Below are positions 17,895-27,625 of a stretch of DNA of 64,000 bases, in pieces. The number at the start of each line of letters is the position of its first letter. The stretch's first letter is position 1. Origin of the DNA: RGIG5681 sp034180345 (lineage in GTDB: Bacteria > Bacillota_I > Bacilli_A > Erysipelotrichales > Erysipelotrichaceae); assembly GCA_034180345.1 (NCBI GenBank), contig JAXFOQ010000040.1, positions 1 to 64,000 on the forward strand, in the 5' to 3' direction. Both the position numbers and the translations under genes were made by a program. A model generated the notes under the pieces. That model worked only from the letters and a program-made list of their open reading frames with translations. It was not told the DNA's origin and did no database searches.

Positions 17895-18582
17895 ATTATT
17901 AAGAATGGAAGCCTTAATCGGTAGTGATTGTTTAGATAATTTAAAAGCTGCTAAAGTGATGATTTGTGGAGTAGGCGGTGTCGGTAGTTTTGTTGCTGAA
18001 GCCTTGGCCCGTAGCGGTGTCGGTAAAATGGTGCTTATAGACTATGATGACATCGACATCAGCAATCTTAACCGTCAACTTGAAACGGATATTAATAATA
18101 TTGGTAAGTCCAAGGTGGAGGCAATGGCTAAACGAATTACAATGATCAGTGATTGTGAGGTCAGCTTCAGAAAAGAATACATTGATGAAAATTTTAGTTT
18201 AGCTGATGATTTAGACTATGTAATTGATTGCATCGACAGTCTTAATTCCAAATTGGTCTTGGCCAAATTGGCTAAACAAAAGGGTATTAGACACTTGGCC
18301 TCTATGGGAGCTGCTAAAAGAATAGAAGCTGGAAATATCATCTATTGTAATCTCGATAAAACTTTCAACGATCCTCTTGCGAGAAGGTTTCGTGAATTGG
18401 TTAAAAAAGAGCGTTATCAGCATAATATTAAGGTGGTATTTAGTGATTCTTTACCAATTAAGACTAATTTTGGGTTATTACAAAAACAAAAAACGCTAGG
18501 AAGTTGTATAATGGTTACAGGTGCTATTGGACTTAAAATAGCCGAAGTTGTGCTTAAACAACTTATGGAGGTAAAACGATGA
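17884..18582 (+). CDS. tcdA: tRNA threonylcarbamoyladenosine dehydratase (TcdA/ThiF family)
   Basis: An E1-like enzyme that cyclises t6A37 of tRNA to ct6A using ATP. The 232-residue protein carries the nucleotide-binding VMICGVGGVGSFVAEALARSG, the DYDDIDISNLNRQ motif with the adenylating Arg and the VIDCIDSLNSK segment. It is close in length to other Firmicute TcdA proteins. A different ThiF/MoeB role cannot be fully excluded, but no sulfur-carrier gene lies nearby and miaA is adjacent. Confidence 0.9.
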   Translation: MQDKLLRMEALIGSDCLDNLKAAKVMICGVGGVGSFVAEALARSGVGKMVLIDYDDIDISNLNRQLETDINNIGKSKVEAMAKRITMISDCEVSFRKEYIDENFSLADDLDYVIDCIDSLNSKLVLAKLAKQKGIRHLASMGAAKRIEAGNIIYCNLDKTFNDPLARRFRELVKKERYQHNIKVVFSDSLPIKTNFGLLQKQKTLGSCIMVTGAIGLKIAEVVLKQLMEVKR

Positions 18583-20270
18583 AATTTAAAGATTTTGAAT
18601 ATCAAAGAATTAATTTTGAAACAATCGAAGAAACATTTAAACCCTTATTGAAAGAACTTGAGGAGGCTAAGGACAGCGTAACTTTTAATAAGGCGTTTAA
18701 TAAGATTAATGAGTTTAGAAATCATATTACAACCCAAACGGTTTTGTGTAGTATTCGTCATGATATTAATACTAATGATGAATTTTATACTAAGGAAAAT
18801 GATTATTGGGATGAGATTTTGCCGAAGGTACAGTTGTTCGACAATCTTTTCTATAAGATATGTCTTGCCTATCCTAGGCGTGATGAATTGAATATTCCTG
18901 ATACTTTCTTTAAGATTGCTGAATTTTCATTAAAGAGTTTTGATGAAAAGATTATTGAAGAACTGCAATTAGAGAATAAATTAACCAGTGAATATACTAA
19001 ATTAAAGGCTGGAGCCTTAATTGAATTAGATGGTAAGACCTATAATTTATCATCTTTGGGTCCTAAATTAAGCGACACTGACCGTGATGTTAGAAAGCGT
19101 GCTTATAAGGCTGTGAATGATTATTTTGAAAAACATGAGGCCGACTATGACCGTGTTTATGATGAATTGGTCAAGGTCAGAGATCGCATGGCTAAGAAAT
19201 TAGGCTATGCCAACTATGTTGAAATGGGTTATATGCGTATGCAAAGAATTGGCTATGATAAGAATATGGTGGCTAAGCTTCGCAAACAAGTATTAGAAGA
19301 TATTGTGCCGATTGTCAGTGATATTTATGAGGCTCAACGCATAAGGCTGGGGCTTGATAAATTAATGGAATACGATCGTTCACTTACTTTTTTAAGTGGT
19401 AATCCTACCCCTAAGGGAAGCAAGGATGAATTGGTTGCCAAGGCTTTGAATATGTATAAAGAAATGTCGCCTGAAACTGGGGCCTTCTTTGAGATGATGG
19501 TCAACCATGATTTATTTGATTTAGAATCAAAGGATGGTAAAAATACAGGTGGTTACTGCACTGATATTCCTGATCATAAAGTACCATTTATTTATGCCAA
19601 CTTTAATGGTACTGCTGGTGATGTCGATGTTTTAACTCATGAAGCAGGTCATGCCTTCCAAGCCTATATGACCGCTAGGAGTAACACCATTCCTGAATGC
19701 GCCTTCCCAACGATGGAAACTGCAGAAATTCATTCAATGAGTATGGAATTTTTTGCCTATCCTTGGATTGAAGACTTTTTCAAGGAAGATAGTATCAAAT
19801 ATCGTTACAAACATATTAGTGGTACCCTTAAATTTTTACCTTATGGTGTTCTTGTGGATCACTTCCAACATGAAGTATATGAAAATCCAGAAATGAGTAT
19901 CGCTGATCGTAAGGCAACATGGAAGAAATTAGAAGCGATGTATGAACCATTTATAAACTATGAAGATGATGATTTTGCGGCTAAGGGTACCTTCTGGTAT
20001 CGACAAGGTCATATCTTCCAATCTCCTTTCTACTATATTGATTACTGTATTGCTCAACTTTGTGCATTACAATTTTTCAACCGTAGTCTGATTAAAGATG
20101 AAGGAACTTGGGAAGATTATTTAACGATTTGTCGCAATGGTGGTACTAAGAATTTCCTCGAGAATGTTGCTGATGCTCACCTTGATTCACCATTTGAAGA
20201 AGGAAGCATTGCGAAAATTATCGGCAATATCGTGTCAGAATTAAATAAATATGATGTTTCAAAGTATTAG
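18579..20270 (+). CDS. M3 family oligoendopeptidase
   Basis: A 563-residue cytosolic zinc metallopeptidase of the PepF/thimet group that cleaves short peptides. The catalytic HEAGHAFQ motif is near residue 353 and the third ligand, Glu, lies in AEIHSMSMEFF about 26 residues later. Length and the C-terminal helical region (GTFWYRQGHIFQSPFYYIDY) match the M3 oligoendopeptidase subfamily. It overlaps tcdA by 4 bp and is followed closely by the BI-1 gene. Confidence 0.94.
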   Translation: MKFKDFEYQRINFETIEETFKPLLKELEEAKDSVTFNKAFNKINEFRNHITTQTVLCSIRHDINTNDEFYTKENDYWDEILPKVQLFDNLFYKICLAYPRRDELNIPDTFFKIAEFSLKSFDEKIIEELQLENKLTSEYTKLKAGALIELDGKTYNLSSLGPKLSDTDRDVRKRAYKAVNDYFEKHEADYDRVYDELVKVRDRMAKKLGYANYVEMGYMRMQRIGYDKNMVAKLRKQVLEDIVPIVSDIYEAQRIRLGLDKLMEYDRSLTFLSGNPTPKGSKDELVAKALNMYKEMSPETGAFFEMMVNHDLFDLESKDGKNTGGYCTDIPDHKVPFIYANFNGTAGDVDVLTHEAGHAFQAYMTARSNTIPECAFPTMETAEIHSMSMEFFAYPWIEDFFKEDSIKYRYKHISGTLKFLPYGVLVDHFQHEVYENPEMSIADRKATWKKLEAMYEPFINYEDDDFAAKGTFWYRQGHIFQSPFYYIDYCIAQLCALQFFNRSLIKDEGTWEDYLTICRNGGTKNFLENVADAHLDSPFEEGSIAKIIGNIVSELNKYDVSKY

Positions 20271-20279
20271 GAGGTACAG

Positions 20280-20981
20280 ATGAACAATTATAATTATGAT
20301 TATATCGAAGAAGAAAGAAGTATTGATTTAAATCGTTATCTTGTTTCAACTTTCGGATTATTGGCAGCAGGACTTGCACTATCAACGCTAGCTGGGGCAG
20401 TAATCAGCAGATATTTTTTAGGTTTACTTTTTGAAAATCGAGCTTTTATCTTGATTGCGATCATGGTTCAATTGGCACTTGTGATTAATTTATCCGCAAG
20501 AATTACCAAGATGGAAACCGTTACTGCTTGGCTTAGTTACTTCGGTTATTGTTTAATTACTGGAATTAACTTTGCGTTTTTGATGTTGTCATTTGAAATA
20601 ACTTCAATGGTTATGGCCTTTGGTATGACAGCTGTGGTTTTTACTTCTATGGCTATTATTGGGCTTACAGGCAAAGTTGATTTTACGAAATTTGGTAGTT
20701 ATTTTTTGGTGGGCTTATTAGCGATTATCATCATCAGTATTTTAAATGTCTTCTTCTTTAAAGCTGAAGGATTAAGCTTATTTGTTTTATACGGTGGAGT
20801 AATTTTGTTTTTAGGTTTAACAGCTTATGATGTTCAAAAAATTAGAAACATCTATTATGAAGTCCAACATGATGATAAGTTAAGAAATAATTTTATGGTT
20901 TATGGAGCCTTTCAGTTGTATCTTGATTTTGTTAATTTATTTATTTATATCCTAAGAATTTTTGGTCGAAGAAGAAATTAA
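20280..20981 (+). CDS. Bax inhibitor-1/YccA family membrane protein
   Basis: A 233-residue protein with seven hydrophobic segments and the family pattern near the C-terminus (LFLGLTAYDVQKIR, then FMVYGAFQLYLDFVNLFIYILRIFG). Relatives are proton-sensitive Ca2+-leak channels or FtsH modulators (YccA); which applies here is unknown. AGGAGG precedes the ATG. The gene closes the long ftsE-to-BI-1 run and is followed by a terminator. Confidence 0.93.
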   Translation: MNNYNYDYIEEERSIDLNRYLVSTFGLLAAGLALSTLAGAVISRYFLGLLFENRAFILIAIMVQLALVINLSARITKMETVTAWLSYFGYCLITGINFAFLMLSFEITSMVMAFGMTAVVFTSMAIIGLTGKVDFTKFGSYFLVGLLAIIIISILNVFFFKAEGLSLFVLYGGVILFLGLTAYDVQKIRNIYYEVQHDDKLRNNFMVYGAFQLYLDFVNLFIYILRIFGRRRN

Positions 20982-21014
20982 CAGAGTTAGCATTTTAAAT
21001 TATTAATAAGTTTA

Positions 21015-21066
21015 AAAAGACTATTATAAATTGGTCCATTAATGTCCGATATTTAATAGTCTTTTA
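21015..21066 (+). terminator. Terminator after the BI-1 gene
   Basis: AAAAGACTATTA (21015-21026) pairs with TAATAGTCTTTT (21054-21065). The long AT-rich loop contains a further weak pairing. It marks the end of the operon that starts at ftsE. Confidence 0.75.
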
Positions 21067-21156
21067 TTATTGTTGGGTTTTATTTGCGATAAATTATTAG
21101 CAGTTAAATAATATTTTAAGCATTAATATGTTAGAATTGACTTATATTAAAAAATT

Positions 21157-21354
21157 ATGCACTATCTTTGTAAGAATTGTAAATATGAATTTGATTATCT
21201 ACCGCCAGTTCATCAACATCGTATGGCCTTTGGTAAATTTGGTGGTGATAAATGTATAATCTGTCGCAGGGGACAGGCGCTTGAAAAAGTTTGTCCTAAG
21301 TGTGGTGAGAAGTCTTTTGAAGTTAGTGTTAAAATTCCTAAAGAATTCATTTAA
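21157..21354 (+). CDS. Small zinc-ribbon protein
   Basis: A 65-residue protein with three CxxC pairs (CKNC, CIIC, CPKC) and a His-rich segment PPVHQHRMAFGKFGGDKC. This is enough for one or two structural zinc sites. Function unknown; it may bind nucleic acid or deliver metal. A TATATT eight bases before the ATG and no Shine-Dalgarno suggest a very short leader. It lies 16 bp before the M13 metallopeptidase gene, so the two may be cotranscribed. Confidence 0.7.
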   Translation: MHYLCKNCKYEFDYLPPVHQHRMAFGKFGGDKCIICRRGQALEKVCPKCGEKSFEVSVKIPKEFI

Positions 21355-21370
21355 AGGAGGAAATAGATAG

Positions 21371-23266
21371 ATGAGTGTTAGAATTCAAGATGATTTATAT
21401 CAAGCAGTTAATGGTGAATGGTTAAAAAGTGCTGTAATACCTGATGATCGCCCGACTACTGGTGGTTTTGCAGACCTAGATCAAGAAGTGGAAAAAATCT
21501 TAATGAAAGATTTTAAAGAGATGGCTTGCGGTGATAGGGAGATTCCTAATATTTTAGGAATGAAGGATGCGATTAAATATTATAAACAAATTTTAAATAT
21601 TGAAAAGCGTAATCAAGAGGGTATTAGCCCACTTATGCCTTTGTTGAATAAAATTAAAGCTATTAAGTCCCTTGATGATTTTAATAGTAGAATTAAAGAA
21701 TTGGCATTTGATAGTATTGAATTACCGATTAATTTCTTTGTGCAGGCAGATATGAAGGATGCTTTGAACCATAGTTTTACTATTCAAGGTCCAGACATCA
21801 TTCTTCCAGATACGACATATTATGGTAATGATGCTGGTAAGAGTTTGTTGGAAATTTATCAAAATACCGCTTTAAAATTGATGGATTATACTGACTTAAC
21901 GGATGCAGATAAAAAAAGATATGTTGAAGATACATTGGAATTTGATGAGCTTGTATCAAAAAGAGTAAAGAGTCAATTAGAGTGGGCGGACTATGTTAAT
22001 GACTATAATCCGATGGCTATTGATGATGTTATTGAATATTTAAGACCTTTTGATATTCGAGGATTTTTGTATGCGGTCTATGGTGATGATTTACCAAGGA
22101 CAATTATTGTTAGAGATCCTAGAGCGATTAAAGAGTTTAAAGAATATTTTAATGAAACAACCTTTACGAAGTACTTGCATTGGTTATATGTTAGAACCCT
22201 CTTATCTGGAGCATCATTTTTATCAGAAGAAATGACAGCTCTTTCTCATGTGTATCGTCGTAGTCTTGTAGGTATTGAAAAGGATCCTGTTTTAGAAAAA
22301 CAAGCCTATCAACGAGCATCTTCAATGTTTGATGAACCAATCGGAGTTTATTATGGACGCACATATTTTGGTGAAGAAGCTAAGCAGGATGTAGTTTTGA
22401 TGGTTAAGAAAATTATCAAAGCCTATGAGGGAAGAATGAGAAAAAATACCTTCCTTGAAGAAGCTACAAAGGAAAAAGCCTTACTTAAATTAGCTAATAT
22501 CACAATCAAAATGGGCTATCCTGATGAGGTTCATCAGTATTATGAATTGATGAGTGTAAATGAAGAAGATTCATATTTTGAAACAACACAAAAATTAAAT
22601 CATGTTTTGTTGGAAAGAAATTTGAATAAACTTAATAAGGCAGTGGATAAGACAGAGTGGGAAATGCCAGGACATATGGTTAATGCTTGTTATGACCCAA
22701 GTAAAAATGATATTACCTTCCCATCGGCAATTCTTCAAAAACCTTTCTATGCGATTGATCAAAGTGTAAGTGAAAATCTTGGTGGTATTGGTGCGGTTAT
22801 TGGCCATGAAATATCACATGCCTTTGATAATAACGGTGCGCATTTTGATGAAAATGGAAACTTAAACAATTGGTGGCTTGAAAAAGACTTCGCTGAATTT
22901 GAGAAACTTACTAAAAATATGATTGAACAATTTGATGGCATTGATTTCTGTGGCGGTAAAGTCAATGGTGAACTTGTTGTGAGTGAAAATATTGCCGATA
23001 ATGGTGGTATGGGGGCGACACTTGAAATATTGCACCAAGAAAAAGATGCTGATTTTGAGGCCTACTTTAAAAACTGGGCAAGGGTATGGTGTCATAAATC
23101 TAAAGAGGAATATGTATTATTGTTATTGAGTAATGATGTACATGCCCCAGGTGAGTTGCGTAGCAATATGCAGCCTCGTAATTTCCAAGAGTGGTATGAT
23201 ACTTTTGGAGTTACTCATGAAGATAAAATGTATCTACCTGAAGAAAAACGGATAACGATTTGGTAA
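21371..23266 (+). CDS. pepO: M13 family zinc endopeptidase (PepO/neprilysin-like)
   Basis: A 631-residue oligopeptidase of the neprilysin family. The zinc-binding HEISHAFD motif is near residue 479, the third ligand Glu lies in ENIADNGGM (about 540), and the C-terminal substrate-binding ELRSN motif is conserved. There is no signal peptide, so it acts in the cytosol like lactococcal PepO. AAAGGAGG precedes the ATG. It is the last housekeeping gene before the CRISPR block. Confidence 0.95.
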   Translation: MSVRIQDDLYQAVNGEWLKSAVIPDDRPTTGGFADLDQEVEKILMKDFKEMACGDREIPNILGMKDAIKYYKQILNIEKRNQEGISPLMPLLNKIKAIKSLDDFNSRIKELAFDSIELPINFFVQADMKDALNHSFTIQGPDIILPDTTYYGNDAGKSLLEIYQNTALKLMDYTDLTDADKKRYVEDTLEFDELVSKRVKSQLEWADYVNDYNPMAIDDVIEYLRPFDIRGFLYAVYGDDLPRTIIVRDPRAIKEFKEYFNETTFTKYLHWLYVRTLLSGASFLSEEMTALSHVYRRSLVGIEKDPVLEKQAYQRASSMFDEPIGVYYGRTYFGEEAKQDVVLMVKKIIKAYEGRMRKNTFLEEATKEKALLKLANITIKMGYPDEVHQYYELMSVNEEDSYFETTQKLNHVLLERNLNKLNKAVDKTEWEMPGHMVNACYDPSKNDITFPSAILQKPFYAIDQSVSENLGGIGAVIGHEISHAFDNNGAHFDENGNLNNWWLEKDFAEFEKLTKNMIEQFDGIDFCGGKVNGELVVSENIADNGGMGATLEILHQEKDADFEAYFKNWARVWCHKSKEEYVLLLLSNDVHAPGELRSNMQPRNFQEWYDTFGVTHEDKMYLPEEKRITIW

Positions 23267-23272
23267 TATTAT

Positions 23273-23306
23273 AAAATTCCATCTTATAATTGGATGGAAT
23301 TTTATT
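23273..23306 (+). terminator. Terminator after pepO
   Basis: AAAATTCCATC (23273-23283) pairs with GATGGAATTTT (23293-23303), followed by ATTTTAGG. The symmetrical AT flanks may also let it act on the opposite strand. Confidence 0.7.
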
Positions 23307-23312
23307 TTAGGC

Positions 23313-23424
23313 AATAAAAAAACTTACATTGTGTAAGTTTAGTGTACTACATGTACAACCCTTGCGGGCGGTTAAGATAAATCTTTATTTGAACTCGTTA
23401 TGTAGTTAATTAGGGATCAACTAC
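23313..23424 (-). ncRNA. tracrRNA of the type II-A CRISPR system
   Basis: On the minus strand a degenerate anti-repeat (about 23386-23424) is complementary to the CRISPR repeat. Lower stem UCAAAU pairs with GUUUGA; the bulge is GAGU opposite GA, the same geometry as Streptococcus pyogenes. An upper duplex of about 24 bp has one G-U pair and one mismatch. Then follow a nexus-like stem AAGAU/AUCUU, a CCC-GCAA-GGG hairpin, a GUAC/GUAC hairpin and a terminator (AAACTTACA, loop, TGTAAGTTTTTTT) at 23313-23340. Length is about 112 nt. Being antisense to cas9 and just upstream of it is the standard II-A arrangement. The ends are predicted, not measured. Confidence 0.88.
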
Positions 23425-23430
23425 ATTCTT

Positions 23431-23458
23431 AGTATAACTCAAACAAATATAAAATCAA
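23431..23458 (-). promoter_or_regulatory. Promoter of tracrRNA
   Basis: On the minus strand TTGATT (23453-23458), a 16-bp spacer and TATACT (23431-23436). The predicted start, about seven bases on, falls at the beginning of the anti-repeat. Confidence 0.65.
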
Positions 23459-23506
23459 TATTAATTTTAATATTTTATTTTGTTGTGCATTTTTTTGTAC
23501 ATAAGA

Positions 23507-23535
23507 TTGATTATAATATTGTTAAAGGATATAAT
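23507..23535 (+). promoter_or_regulatory. Candidate promoter of the cas operon
   Basis: TTGATT (23507-23512), 17 bp, TATAAT (23530-23535). This would start the transcript only about ten bases before the cas9 ATG, right at the AAAGGAG ribosome site. A second TATAAT at 23512-23517 lacks a clear -35. Confidence 0.45.
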
Positions 23536-23552
23536 TACAAAAAGGAGAAAAT

Positions 23553-26500
23553 ATGTACAAATTAGATGAATATTATTTAGGGTTTGATATAGGAACAAAT
23601 TCTGTCGGTTGGGCAGTTACTGACAACAAATATAAGGTATTAAAATTTAATGGAAAATCTATGTGGGGTGTTCGGATGTTTGATGAAGGTAAAACAGCTT
23701 TAGAACGCCGAACTTTCAGAGCTGTCAGAAGAAGAAAAGAAAGACAAAAATTTAGATTAAGTTTACTTGAAGATTTATTTAAAGATGAAATTTCTAAAAA
23801 AGATATGGGTTTTTTTATGCGTTTAAAAGAAAGCGCTTACTACAAGGAAGATAAAAGTATATGCCAAAAGAATGCGCTATTCAATGATATTAATTATAAA
23901 GATAAAGACTATCATAAAGAATATCCGACCATTCACCATTTGATTAAACATATTATAGATGATAAAAGTCCTGTTGATATTCGCTTGCTATTTCTTGCGA
24001 TTCATTATTTAATAAAAAATCGAGGGCATTTTCTATTTGCTGGAAATTTTAAAATTGAAGGATCGTTTAATGAACTTTTCAATAATCTAAAGAAAACGAT
24101 TGAAGATGATTTGGGTATAGTTTTGATTGTGATTTAGACAAAATCGAAAAAATTTTAGGAGATAAATCACTCGGTATTACCAGAAAAAAAGAAAGTTTGA
24201 TTAAAGAAATCAAAATTGATTCAAATGATAAAACTGCTAAAGAGATAATTAAAGCTATCTGTAATTTATTAAGTGGTGGTAAAGAATCAATCAAAAAAAT
24301 ATTTTCTGATGTGGAAAATGAAGATGTTGCTAAAATTCAATTTTCTTCTGCCAATTATGATGAGGATAAAGATAAACTTGAGGCTGTTTTAAATGAAAAA
24401 ATACTTTTAATTGAACAATTAAAAGCCCTATATGATTGGTCGGTGCTGGAAGAAATGCTAAAATTTGCCGATGCAGATAAAGATGGGATAAAACGCATTT
24501 CATCGGCGAAAGTAAATATTTATAATCAACATAAAGATGATTTGAAAAAATTAAAAAAGGTTATTAAAAATCATTATACTGCAAAAGATTACAATGATAT
24601 TTTCCGTTCTAAAAATATCGAAAATAACTATGTTTTATATAGTGGCAAACCAATTATAAATTCTAAAAATAAGGTTATTACAAATTGTACTCAAGCGGAA
24701 TTTTGTGATTTTTTAAAAAAGAATTATTTTAATAAAGATTTTGATGATGACTTATATAAAGAGGTCAAAGAAAAAGTTGTCAATGGAATTTTACTTCCCA
24801 AGCAAGTTAATTCTGGCAATGGAGTTATTCCATATCAACTAAAAAAGGCCGACTTAATTAAAATGCTAGATAATGCAGAAAAATATTTTGAATTTTTAAA
24901 GGTTAGTGATAACTATGGAAGTGTAAAAGATAAAATAATTAAATTAATGGAATTCCGTATTCCATATTATATCGGACCGATAAATCCTTATCATAAAGAC
25001 GGGATTCACTGTTGGGTTGAAAGAAAAATTGAGCATGAAAAAGTAATGCCTTGGAATTTTAACGATGTTATCGATGTGGAAACTACCAGGGAAAAATTTA
25101 TTACTACTAGAACCAATAAATGTACTTATCTTTTGGGGGAAGATGTATTACCGAAAGAATCACTTTTATATTCTGAATTTATGATTTTAAATGAATTGAA
25201 TAATTTACGCTTTAGCGGTAAAACATTAGATGAAATTAATTCAGGATTAAAATCAGAAATATTTAATCATTTATATAAAAAGGAAAGAAAAGTAACAATC
25301 AATAAAATTAAAGAATTGATGAAATGCAAGGGGATTAATACTGAAGATTTAGTTGTTTCAGGTGTAAATGGTGATTTAAAAGCTAATTATAAGTCGTATT
25401 TAGATTTTAATTTTATATTAGGTAATGAAATTGAAAAAGAGAATACTAAAAATATGATAGAAGATATCATTAAATATATTGTTATTTTTGGTGCAGAAAA
25501 ACAAGTATTGAAAGAAATGCTAAAAAAGAAATTTGGAGATAATTTAACAAATGATCAAATTAAAAAAATAGTTAAATTAAATTACAAAGAATGGGGAAGA
25601 TTATCTCGTAAATTATTAACGGGCATTGAAGGTATAGATAATAATACTGGCGAATATACCAGTATTATTGGAATGATGCGTAGTACTAATAATATTTTTA
25701 TGGAATTATTATCAAAGGATAAATATACCTTTTTAGCTGAAATTGAAAAAAATAACAATCCAAAAAATATTGATAAGTTAAAATATGAAGTTTTAGATGA
25801 TTTATATGTTTCTCCTGCTGTAAAAAGATCTTTATGGCAAACACTTAAAATCACAAACGAAGTGGTTAAAATTATGAAACACTCTCCTAAAAAGGTTTTT
25901 ATAGAGATGACAAGAGAACATTCTGATAATCATAATCAAAAAGATTCTCGAAAAGAATTTTTAAAGAAAATATATAGTAAATTAGAAGATGAGTACAAGG
26001 ATGTCGGACAATGTTGCGATAAAATCGAAGATCGAAGATTTAGAAGTGATAGAATATTTTTATATTTTACACAACTAGGAAGATGTGCATATTCAAATAG
26101 AACTATAGATTTTGAAGATATTTTCAATGAAAATATTTACGACATTGATCATATTTATCCTAAGTCAAAATTTTATGATGACGGAATTGATAATAAAGTT
26201 TTAGTTTTGAAAGAATATAATGCTAAAAAAGATAATAAATACCCACTTGTTGATGAATTATCTCATTTCCGTCAAGAAAGATTATGGAAGATTTTGCGCC
26301 AAAAAGAACTTATTTCAGAAAAGAAATATCAACGCTTAATGCGTAAAGAACCTTTTAGCGATAAGGAGTTAAGTGAATTTATTGCTAGGCAGCTTGTAGA
26401 AACTAGTCAATCAGCTAAAGCTTCTGCTGAAATATTGAAAAATTATTTAACAAAGAATAATGAAGAAACTGAAATTGTTTATGTAAAAGCTGGCAATGTT

Positions 26501-27625
26501 TCGCGTTTTAGACAATATTTTGATTTGATCAAATGTCGTGATATTAACGATTTTCACCACGCACATGATGCCTATTTAAATATTGTGGTAGGCAATGTTT
26601 ATAACACTAAATTTACAAAAAGCCCACAAAATTTTATTAAGGAAAGCTCGAAAAATAGAAATTATAATATTGATATTAAAGCGAACTTTATTCATGATAT
26701 TAAAAGAGGCGATGTTGTTGCTTGGAAAGAAAATGAGTCGATTAAAATCGTTAAGAAGCAAATGCTTAACAATAATATTCAAACATCATATCAAAGTCAG
26801 ATTAAAATCGGACAATTTTATGATCAAAATATAGTTGGGAAAGATTCCGCAAAATGCCCTATTAAAGGTAAAGGGGTTATTAGTGATTTATCTAAATATG
26901 GTGGTTATAGCGGGATTCGTTCTTCTTATTTTTCATTGATTGAATATAAACAAAAAAATAAAAATATTAGAAGAATTGAAAGTGTACCATCTTATATTGC
27001 TTCAAGAATTGAAAAAGATTATAAATTATTGGAATTATATTTTAAAGAATTGTTATCTACAACTGAAGTTAAAATTTTGATTGATAAAATTAAAATTGGT
27101 ACAGAATTAATTTATGGGGGATTTAAATATAAAATTAATGGTAATGATAAACAAAATTTGATTATTTGCCCTGTAATTCAATTGATATTAGAAAAGAATC
27201 AATATAATTATTATAAAAAGATTAGCTCATTTTTAAATAAGATGTCTTCAAATAAAAATATTGAAGTAGATGAAATTAAAGACAAAATTTCTGTAAAAGA
27301 AAATGTCGACTTTTATCAGACTTTAATTAATAAAATTGATAATTCAATTTTTAGTAATAGGGTTAATAATCAAAATAAAGATATAAAAAATGGTTTTGAA
27401 ATATTTAAAAATCTTTCTATTAAAGATCAAATTTTGGCATTGAGTGAATTATTAAAAATCTTTAAGGCTAAACCAATAAATCCAAATTTTTCATTGATAA
27501 ATGGTTCTAAAAGTATTGCTGTACCAAGAATTTCAAAAAATTTGAACTGCAAAAATACTTATAAATTGGTTTATAAATCGGTTACTGGTTTGTTTGAGGA
27601 GGTAATAGATTTAAATAAAATATGA
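23553..27625 (+). CDS. cas9: Cas9 endonuclease (type II-A), interrupted by a -1 frameshift
   Basis: RNA-guided DNA endonuclease. The gene reads in one frame from 23553 to a stop at 24135-24137 (194 codons) and continues in the -1 frame to 27625. Joined at 24116, it gives about 1357 residues, normal for II-A. Seen: RuvC-I FDIGTNSVGWAV (Asp12), Arg-rich bridge helix RRTFRAVRRRKERQKFR, LAIHYLIKNRGHFLF in REC, RuvC-II FIEMTRE (about 784), HNH DIDHIYPKS with catalytic His (about 865), RuvC-III HHAHDAYLN (about 1001). All catalytic residues are intact. The shift occurs at T TTG GGT (24110-24116): one missing G, a sequencing error or programmed slippage are all possible. No good restart site exists for the second part. 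AAAGGAG precedes the ATG; the stop overlaps cas1 by 4 bp. Confidence 0.93.
24110..24116 (+). other. Slippery-type heptamer at the cas9 frameshift
   Basis: T TTG GGT in the zero frame fits the X XXY YYZ pattern. Slipping back one base gives TTT GGG and enters exactly the frame that continues Cas9 (next residues YSFDCDLDKIE). Four bases downstream, TTTTGAT (24121-24127) can pair with ATCGAAAA (24143-24150) in a weak bulged hairpin. YYY = GGG is not a favoured slip sequence, so a plain one-base deletion in a G run is the simpler reading. Confidence 0.5.

Noticed and set aside
23341..23360. TGTACA-type palindromes near 23341-23360 and 23497 as regulator sites for cas9
   Set aside because: The first lies inside the tracrRNA hairpin region and the second is a bare six-base palindrome; there is no paired operator pattern.
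24197..27625. Separate gene for the larger Cas9 part starting at TTG 24197
   Set aside because: The -1 frame is open back to 24110 with Cas9-like residues, and the TTG has no ribosome site. It is the continuation of cas9, not a new gene.
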